Origin: Ctenosaura bakeri
Taxonomy: Eukaryota > Chordata > Lepidosauria > Squamata > Iguanidae
Assembly: GCA_948474755.1 (NCBI GenBank)
Contig: CAOLHI010000963.1
Span: 186,001-250,000 of the forward strand
Direction: 5' to 3'
DNA length: 64,000 nucleotides
A model generated the notes under the pieces. That model saw only the letters and a list, made by a program, of their open reading frames with translations, had not been told where the DNA came from and searched no databases. Shown one piece after another: positions 56,765-64,000 of the stretch. How positions within the stretch are numbered: the stretch's first letter is position 1; each line of letters starts with the position of its first letter. A program made the position numbers and the translations under genes.

Positions 56765-57191
56765 ACACGAATGGACATTTGTCAAAAGCAAGAAATGAGA
56801 AATAAACAGAATGAACTTGAACCTGTAGCAGAGCAAAGTAAATATGATATAATAGGCATCACTGAATCCTGGTGGGATGAGTCTTATGACTGGAATGTAT
56901 CAACAGAGAGGTATAAGCTATTTCAGAGAAATAGACCAGGGACATTTACACCTGTCAGGGACACTTACACCTGTGAACAGACCCATAACTTAATTCCTAG
57001 AATGCAAGTTGAAAGCATCTGGGTAAAAATTAAAGGGGAGAGAAACAGCAGTGATGTCATTGGGGGAGTCTACTACAAACCTCCAAGCCAGACTAAGGAC
57101 TTGAGTGAGGCCTTTCTGGAACAGGGGACTGGACTCAATGGCCAATGAGGCCCCTTCCAACTCTATGATTCTATGACCCTATAATTCTACG
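56765..57191 (+). pseudogene. Internally deleted CR1: endonuclease N-terminus joined to the 3' end
   Basis: The frame 56756-57148 gives the start of the CR1 endonuclease: 'YDIIGITESWWDESYDWN', then 'YKLFQRNRPG', 'QVESIWVKIKGE', 'GGVYYKPPSQ'. Directly after 'DLSEAFLEQ' the sequence becomes the CR1 3' end ('ggactggactcaatggccaa', 'ccccttccaactctatgatt', terminal octamers 57163-57190). The rest of the endonuclease and the whole reverse transcriptase are missing. Confidence 0.8.
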
Positions 57192-58299
57192 AGGAGAAAA
57201 TCTTCAGGTCTGGGAATATGATAGCTGATTCAGACTACCAACACACAATATAACCTTTCCTTGTTCTTTACAGCAGTCTTCATGCTATTAAAACTACAAA
57301 CAGAGAAAGACAGCATATGGTCTTCCTTGATTCCTGTTTTAGATTTGTGGGGGAGCTGGAGAGCAGAGGCCAATGTTTCCATTGCTATAGGACAGTAGAT
57401 CCATGATGGGCTTTGTGGGAAATACCTTGGAGTTTTACAGGAATTCTCCAATGTGCTGAAGTTATTTTGGGAATATGATCCAGTACCTCAGATAGCTCTC
57501 AGCAGCACATAAGCAACTGGGTGACCTCTGCTGGTGAAAAGCTGTGGTGTAGCCTGTGTCCTGCCTTGGTACTCAGGGTATACTATCCTGTTCTACAACT
57601 TTTCTCCAGCCAACTTGGTCAGTGGAAAGACCATCTCCTAGAGTAGTGCATTTCTGGGCAGCTGCTGCAAGAGCAGATCAATAAGCATTTTTAAAAAAAA
57701 AAAATCACAGACCACAATGAAGCTTTATTAAAAAGTTCCACGATAACAAAAACTCAAGAAATGTAAAATATTACTTCAGTGATCAAAAGCTACCTGGGCA
57801 ATGTGTCCAAGACCTACATGATAATTTAGTGTATGAAGAGCACAGCTGAACCACCACCCAAACCTTCCATATGAAAGGCCTGGCCCTACTATTAGGCAGG
57901 GTATGGATGATGTGTCAAATAATAGACTTTAGGTGTAAGCTATTTAGTTACTTAGCATCGGTGTATTTTTCTCAAACAGGACACAGGGGGATTAGGTACT
58001 TTGTGGACTTACTGCTTCACGCATCATAATAGCTGGACTGGTCTCAGGTATGACTTGAGTGAATGAATGATACCATTCTGTCTCAAGCTGCAAAATATCA
58101 TTGGTCAGCTCTGGCAAATGGAAAGCAGAACTTTTGAAAAAGTTATTCTATTGATGAAAACCTGCCTGGAAAGACTGCCTGCTAAAGAATGACCATAACA
58201 TCTACCCAAATTGGCATCTAAGACAACATAAATAAACCAATCTTCATATGGAGGCTAGATCTAATTCTGAGTTCTGTTTGGAGCAGATATGCTAATTCC
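57192..58299. other. No recognisable feature
   Basis: There is an A-run at 57693-57704. No gene or repeat that I can name. Confidence 0.45.
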
Positions 58300-58385
58300 A
58301 TTGCTAAATGTAAATCAACATTTATACAATACTATTGATTCAGTGGGACTACTCTGTTTGAGACTTGCAACTGGATTAAGTTCAG
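58300..58385. repeat. Unnamed short repeat, copy 1 (partner at 61730)
   Basis: 'taaatcaacatttatacaat', 'attgattcagtgggactact' and 'gagacttgcaactggatta' line up with 61760-61830. Confidence 0.5.
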
Positions 58386-58559
58386 AGGACATAATCATGT
58401 TTGTCTGCTACATCAGCATTTGTACTCTTTCCTTAGTCATGCAGCAATGGTGAGAACAGATCAAAAATATCTACCAGTTTTTAGCACTCTGTTTCTCCAG
58501 TGGCATATTTCCTTCATGATCATTTCACCTGCAACATTATCTTCACGCTGCCACTGCCT

Positions 58560-58790
58560 TTGTTGTTGTTGTGTGCCCTCACATCAACTTCAATGTATGG
58601 TGATTCTCTCCTAGGATTTTCTTGGCAAAATTTATTCAGAGGAGACTTGCCATTGTCTTCCTCTTAGGCTGTGGGAGTATAACATGTCCAAAGCTGGTCA
58701 GTGGGTTTCCATGACTGAGCAGGGGTTCAAATTCTGGTCCCCTGGAGTCCTAATATAACACTCAGATCACTTCATCATACTGCCTTCTTG
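58560..58790 (-). mobile_element. tRNA-derived SINE, minus strand
   Basis: 'ttgttgttgttgtgtgccct', 'tttattcagaggagacttgc', 'agtgggtttccatgactgag' and 'caaattctggtcccctggag'. Confidence 0.75.
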
Positions 58791-58797
58791 GCACTGG

Positions 58798-58985
58798 CTG
58801 TTGTTGATGTGTGCCTTCAAGTTGTTACTGATTCATGACAACCCTAACACAATCACAGGGTATTTTTGGGACTGTGTGATGAACCCAAGGTCACCCAGTG
58901 GGTTTCCATGGCCGAATGGAGAACTGAACCCTGGTCTCTAGGGTCATAGTCCAATACTCAAACCAGTAACACCATGCTGACTATG
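58798..58985 (-). mobile_element. tRNA-derived SINE, minus strand, next to another copy
   Basis: 'ttgatgtgtgccttcaagtt', 'caaggtcacccagtgggttt', 'ctgaaccctggtctctaggg'. Two SINEs in the same orientation lie about 10 bp apart. Confidence 0.8.
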
Positions 58986-61230
58986 CCTATGCTGGCATAA
59001 ATATGCTAGAGCACCAACAGGAATCTGGCCACAGAGCACTCTGGTATAGAAATTTACATCTGCAATGTATGTTCCAAAGTGATACAGCAGACCTAAGCCA
59101 CCCAGATCCAAGCCACCCAGATCCTTACAAGGGAGAACAAAATGGACTGACAATTACATTAGAAATGGAATTCCAGTGATGAAAAGCTGTCTGGATACAA
59201 TGACTTATATCCTGTTGGTCAGTTTCAATTAGAATAGACCAAATTTTCTCTAAATACCAGTCACTGAATGATGAGTAAACACATAAACAGCATTAATGCA
59301 ATGAGTGTATTCTAGCTATAACTAACAAGAGGATTAAGACCAAAGTCTACCCAATAATTACTACAATATACCCAAAACTGAGACAGCAGAGAGTGCAACT
59401 GGTAATGCCCCAAATCTCAAAAAAGAAATCAAATAAAATACAGTGGGGGGAAAAACATAGACTAAATGCTACATGCCTCAACAGCGAGAGGCTAAAAGAT
59501 CTCTCTGTGGAGAAAGTGATCAGAGAAATAAAATTTTGTCTGTATGTGCCCAAAACTGAGGCCAAAAGCTGAATAGCTGGGCAGATGCCCAAGAAATAAA
59601 AGGTTGTTTGTGTCCTGGACAGAATGAAGGATCTCAAAAGCAACCTACTTAGCAAATCAACAAACGATTTTAATGAAAATTAAACCATAACTGTTATAAT
59701 AAGACTTGCCTCACATGCACATAGAATCCCAGCTACAACACGGGCCCAAAAGCATATACTCCAAAAAACAAATGATAACATTAATTCTCCATTTCTCCTT
59801 TACCCCAAGTTTTGAAAGGACTTGTGGCTATGTCCTACCCCATCAAAGCCTCCTGATGTCACACAAGGTAGTCACTTTCTACTAGTCTTGTGGGGGTCAG
59901 AAGCTTTTACAAGAACTATTCTGAGAAGCCCCCAGCCAACGTGAATACTGTCCATGGTGTCCAGGGGAGGTTCTTCAAGTTGTAGTCCAAAAAGTAATGT
60001 TTGCAAGAAAGGCTAAATGTTCCAATTGCTCTGTACTATTCCACTATGTGGATATGTCTGAAATCTCATGAAAGAAAAGGTATATATCATGTTGGCTTCA
60101 AGAAATTTAGTGTTTAGAATTTCTCTAATAGCTAAGAGGGTGGATGTGATGTTTCCCAATAGCATAGTTTGGATAGTTTTCTATAGCCACCAAAAAACCA
60201 TGGGAAATAAAATTCCTCAAGATTCCCAGTTCAAGGGACTGTGCCAAGGAGAACAATATTTCCCACATTTTCCTAGAGGTGATGAACAACCACCATCATC
60301 CCAATATGTTTGAGAAAAGACAGCAGAGATAGTTTGGGAGCAAGAAGACCTCTAGGCCTCATTTTGTTCCCAGCAGCATATTCAGAATGCACTGCACCAA
60401 ATGAAGCCATGCATAATCAGGTCAGATCTGAATCATGCCCAAATTAACTTCATCTGAAGCAAGCCTAGTTCCAAACTGAGCTGGGAGAGCTCACCCATCA
60501 CTAACTCCTTATTAGTCCATGTTAGACAAAGCTTTCTGTTTAATTTTAAACAAATACAAGCACACACAAGAAATGAGAAGTGTATTATAATTAGATCAGC
60601 ACAGCAGACGGCAATACAGATGGCTAGAAGACAAGTTTAGAAGCAATGCTTTGCTACGTTGGGACAGGGTTACCAACCATTGAATGTGTATGTCCAATTT
60701 ATAGACTTTGTGGAAACTAATCAGAATTATATATAAACTTCCTGCCAGATGAACAACTGAAATCAAGCCACTGGGCAAATGCAGTTATGGTTTCCCCCAC
60801 CACCACCACTACATAACACTTCTCATCCATTTCAATTTGGATCCTAGACATCCATACTCCATGCCATTCCATCTAGAGTTTGCTCTTTCCCAGCTTCTAT
60901 GAATTTGCCCGTGGTTATCTCCATCATAGTTTTTCTCAATTCCAATCTCTATTTTCTTCCTTTCAAGAGTCCATATGTTATAACGCTAGTAAGACTCCAT
61001 AATTTCACAAACTGCAATTAATTCCCTTTCTTCAGAAATTATCTAGTGCAAGTTTATCCATCATCGTTAAAAGATTTTTCTGTTCCTGGTCTGTTTATTG
61101 GAATAAGCATATTTTAGGAATACCATGCAGTTTTTAGTACCATCACAAACATACATGCTTATTACCTAAGCAATGGCTCATGTGTGAGGAAACAGTTACA
61201 TACATAAGAGAAGACATTTTGTGTCAAATA
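58986..61230. other. No recognisable gene; short tandem 15-bp repeat near 59096-59125
   Basis: AAGCCACCCAGATCC occurs twice in tandem at about 59095-59124. An hAT-like scrap 'caagttgtagtccaaaaagt' lies near 59977. Nothing else is visible. Confidence 0.45.
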
Positions 61231-61231
61231 A

Positions 61232-61263
<32 letters not shown>

Positions 61264-61269
61264 ATGATG
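61231..61269. repeat. (CTG)n(ATG)n compound microsatellite
   Basis: CTGCTGCTGCTGCTG followed by ATGATGATGATG, at the tail side of a SINE. Confidence 0.9.
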
Positions 61270-61497
61270 TGTGCCTTCAAGCTGATTTCAACTTATTTCA
61301 ACCCTAAGGTGAACGTATCATGGGGTGTTCTTGGCATAATTTATTCAGAGGGGGCTTGCCTTTGCTCTCCTCTTGAGGTTGAGAGAATCTGACCTCCCCA
61401 AGGCTGCTCAGTGGATTTCCGTGGCCAAGTAGGGATTTGAAAGCTGGTTTCGCAGAGTCCTAGAGCAGTGCTCAAACCGCTACACTGTGCTGGCTCA
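61270..61497 (-). mobile_element. tRNA-derived SINE, minus strand
   Basis: 'tgtgccttcaagctgatttc', 'tttattcagagggggcttgc', 'tcagtggatttccgtggcca' and 'gctcaaaccgctacactgtg'. The ATG/CTG repeat stands where the AAC-type tail is expected. Confidence 0.75.
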
Positions 61498-61729
61498 ACA
61501 ATTTTATCTCAGACAAAATGCTATTAAGGTGAAGTAGGTTCAAATAGCTACCTAAGACCAAGAGAGACGAACAAAATAAGGTCTTCTTTAGGAGATCAGA
61601 GGAATACATTTGATAGCTGAAGCGTACACAGTCAGACACTAAAGTTGATGGATGTTTCTCCACTCCTTTCCAGTTAACACATCTAATGAGGGACATAGCA
61701 TTTAAAATCCAGTCGCTAGTTCCAGTTAG

Positions 61730-61835
61730 AGTAGGCTCATTGAATTAATTGCTGAATGGTAAATCAACATTTGTGAAATTCTCATTGATTCAAATGAGCT
61801 ACTCTAGTTGAGACTACCAATTAGATTCAGGCCAA
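61730..61835. repeat. Unnamed short repeat, copy 2 (partner at 58300)
   Basis: 'gtaaatcaacatttgtgaaa', 'ctcattgattcaaatgagct' and 'gagactaccaattagattca'. Confidence 0.5.
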
Positions 61836-62343
61836 AATATCTCAACTATAAGAACGACGGCATCAACAGATTTTCCCCATGCACAGAGAGAGGACATCTG
61901 CAACCTCCATACTTAAAATACTGTAGGGAGGAAAGAGCATCACAAATGAAATGGATTTGGTCAGAAAACTACCAGTATCCTCAATATCCTTATTTTCAAA
62001 TATCCCCCAAACACGCTCTCAAGTGGTAAGCATTAAGTTCAGCAGTCTCTCTATTCATATTCCAGATATTTCACATGTAGACTTTAAACTGTGTGCTCAG
62101 AAGCTATCATGTGTATTCTTCTGGAGAAACATGAGACACCAGGAAATGTCCAGAAGAACTTGCTACAGGGAAGGAGGCTAACATACATTGCAAGTAGAGT
62201 AACTGTGGATGTATCAGAGACTGCATCAGAGACAGGTTATCAGAGACTGAGGGCTGCATGTTCTTCTACTCTTCTTCAAAAATTAGAAGTGAGTACATAC
62301 TATTATTCATAGTTTTTATTATGATTAATAGTTGCCAAACAGT
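61836..62343. other. No recognisable feature
   Basis: Overlapping chance frames without signature. Confidence 0.45.
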
Positions 62344-62535
62344 GACCATTTCCACACTACACTGTTGTAGTACTATTATTCCACTTTCAACATCCTGTGG
62401 AATTCTGAGGTTTGTAGTTTACTGAGGCCAAAGAGCTCTCTGGCTGAGAATCCTAAAGGCCTCTCCCTAAATTTCGTATCCTAGGATGTTGAAAGTGAAA
62501 TAATAACACTATAAAAGTGTAGTGTGGAAATGGCC
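62344..62535. mobile_element. Palindromic Harbinger-like MITE, copy 9
   Basis: GACCATTTCCACACTACACT to AGTGTGGAAATGGCC with the standard arms and centre. Confidence 0.85.
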
Positions 62536-62957
62536 TAACAGTAGATGGAGAGGAAACTCTTTGCTACCTGTTACAAAACAGTTTGAAAAAACCAGGGAGA
62601 AGGAATAAATCCAAAATTATTTAAATTACACCCACTGAAAAGAATTAGTTAATAATCTTGTCGATTTCAATATGTCTGCTTCCAAGTATGGCTGTGTTTG
62701 TGTTCACCATGGAAGCTTTTAGTTATGCACAAGGTTTCATCCCATATTGAAGTCACCTGCAACCTATATTTTGTGGATAGTCCCTAGAAAAGAGTTTACA
62801 TATATTACTATCACATATTAACAATGTCCTTTTCTGTGAATAAAGGGGAAAACAAGCAAAATAGTGTACCCATGCTGCTTTTTGTTCTTACCTTCCTGTG
62901 GCCCTTCCCGCTTCGAATCAGGGGGAAATGAAGCAAACTAGCTCTACAACTCCCTAA
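62536..62957. other. No recognisable feature
   Basis: No gene or repeat is visible between the two MITEs. Confidence 0.45.
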
Positions 62958-63370
62958 GGCCCTTTTCGCATGCCAGTCCTGCTGCAAAATGGCCTCGGGA
63001 GCATTGCGTGATTGTGAGGACCATTCCACATGACGTCCTCGCAATTGTGCAATGCTCCTGAAGCCATTAGGTGGTGATCACGCATTATTTCATTTTTGGC
63101 TTGTTGCTGAAAATGATTCACGATCGTGCATTCCTCTGGTGCCCCACACTCATTTACCTTGTGTGTGGAGGCTCTGGACACATGGCCATCACACTTCCTC
63201 TCCCAGCACAGCCTAGGAAAGGACCCACCTGTGCTGTGGAAGGAAGGGGCGGAGCGCTCACGCTTCCTTCTGGCCGGCACAAAGCTGGTGTGGAGGGGAT
63301 GCAAGTGCCTCCCGGACGAGATTTTTCATGCGATCTCCACGTGATCACCAGGTAAGGTGCGAAAAGGGCC
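62958..63370 (-). mobile_element. GC-rich Harbinger-like element H
   Basis: GGCCCTTTTCGCATGCC to GGTGCGAAAAGGGCC, with a perfect TAA target duplication (62955-62957 and 63371-63373), the clearest PIF/Harbinger signature in this family. The hairpin arms 'gcgtgattgtgaggacc' and 'gtcctcgcaattgtgca' are kept. On the minus strand the donor-like motif is AAGGTAAAT (63156-63164). Confidence 0.85.
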
Positions 63371-63591
63371 TAAGTATCAGATATCTACTTTAGGTAGATG
63401 TTGGTCAGGAAACTCCACAAAAGAGACCACAAAATTTCAAAGCTTACCGAGGAAAAATAGCAACAGGGAAAAGTTTTAAAATCTGAATGGCAAATCCCAG
63501 GCACAACACAATATGACTGAAAGGGTAATGAAACAACCAGATACAAACACCCAACTAACCTAACCAGACTATATCCCTGTTTTATCTTGGG

Positions 63592-63781
63592 ACCATTCCA
63601 CATTCCACAATTAGGTTCCATCCTATGTAATCCTGGAGTCTGCAGTTCAGCAAAGCACTACAGCTCTCTGGGAGAGAAAGCTAAGTACCCCACAAAAATA
63701 TAAATCCCAACGTTGCATAGATGGAGCCAAGGCAGCTGAAGTGGAATTATAGTGATATAAGTGTATAATGTGAAACGGTCC
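63592..63781. mobile_element. Palindromic MITE, copy 11, diverged variant
   Basis: GGACCATTCCACATTCCACA on the left and 'tgtataatgtgaaacggtcc' on the right, with 'gagagaaagctaagtacccc' at the centre. Confidence 0.65.
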
Positions 63782-63910
63782 TCTTCTCCAAATAATATAC
63801 TGCCCTTAGTCCATCTCTCTCAAGCAGTCTTCCGATCCCAGCAGCTCTGACTTTCCTATCTCTAGAGCTTTGGTTCTCATCTGTTCCCTTCAGTTTTGCC
63901 TCTGGGCTTT

Positions 63911-64000
63911 GGCCCCTTCTGCATCCTACCTTGTACCATTGTACTCCGGTGGTGATCCCAGCAGTAGCTCTGGGAGCGATGGGAGCACTCCCCTCCACAT
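63911..64000 (+). mobile_element. GC-rich Harbinger-like element I, cut by the window end
   Basis: It starts GGCCCCTTCTGCATCCTACC and continues 'ggtggtgatcccagcagtag', the left-end layout of this family. The right part lies outside the window. Confidence 0.6.

Noticed and set aside
22862..63370. Dispersed hairpin-bearing repeats as a CRISPR-like array or RNA genes
   Set aside because: Units are not regularly spaced, carry TIRs and 3-bp target duplications, and occur in a vertebrate repeat context.

Overview
The window looks like non-genic nuclear DNA from a squamate reptile, most likely a lizard. The case for this is the repeat mix: L2 with a TAA-repeat tail, CR1, RTE/BovB-like pieces, L1 tails, a tRNA-derived squamate SINE with a GCTATT-type tail, many short SINEs of the 'gaaatgacttgaaggcac' type, and large numbers of Harbinger-like MITEs. 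No host protein-coding gene, rRNA, tRNA gene or CRISPR array could be supported. The longer open frames are transposon remnants or chance frames in GC-rich repeats. The sequence is an intergenic or intronic transposon graveyard. All family names come from recalled motifs and have not been checked by database search.

Layout: 1-11875 holds MITEs, an RTE fragment, L2-like fragments and two 5'-truncated L1-type insertions, both with clear target-site duplications. 11876-14700 is a 3' half of an L2 LINE split by a 936-bp GC-rich solo LTR flanked by CCAAG. 16930-22590 holds CR1 copies and a palindromic MITE that contains a nested hAT element. 22862-28100 holds several GC-rich Harbinger-like elements, one inserted into another, and a squamate SINE. 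28100-35500 is sparse unique sequence with SINE, MIR, L2 and RTE scraps. 35524-41924 is the main feature: an apparently full-length, decayed, minus-strand APE-type LINE of about 6.37 kb with a perfect 14-bp target duplication. 41930-48650 is dense in Harbinger, hAT and CR1 elements, several nested. 48650-64000 is mostly unremarkable sequence with SINEs, a palindromic fold-back element, an internally deleted CR1 and further MITEs.

The elements do not form a pathway. Their relationships are nesting relationships, which give a relative order of insertion: L2 before the LTR; L2 before L1; palindromic MITE before hAT or GC-rich MITE; SINE before MITE. The most interesting points are the single-frame coding structure of the large LINE, the splice-donor-like motif kept in every informative copy of the GC-rich MITE family, and the exactly resolved nested insertions.
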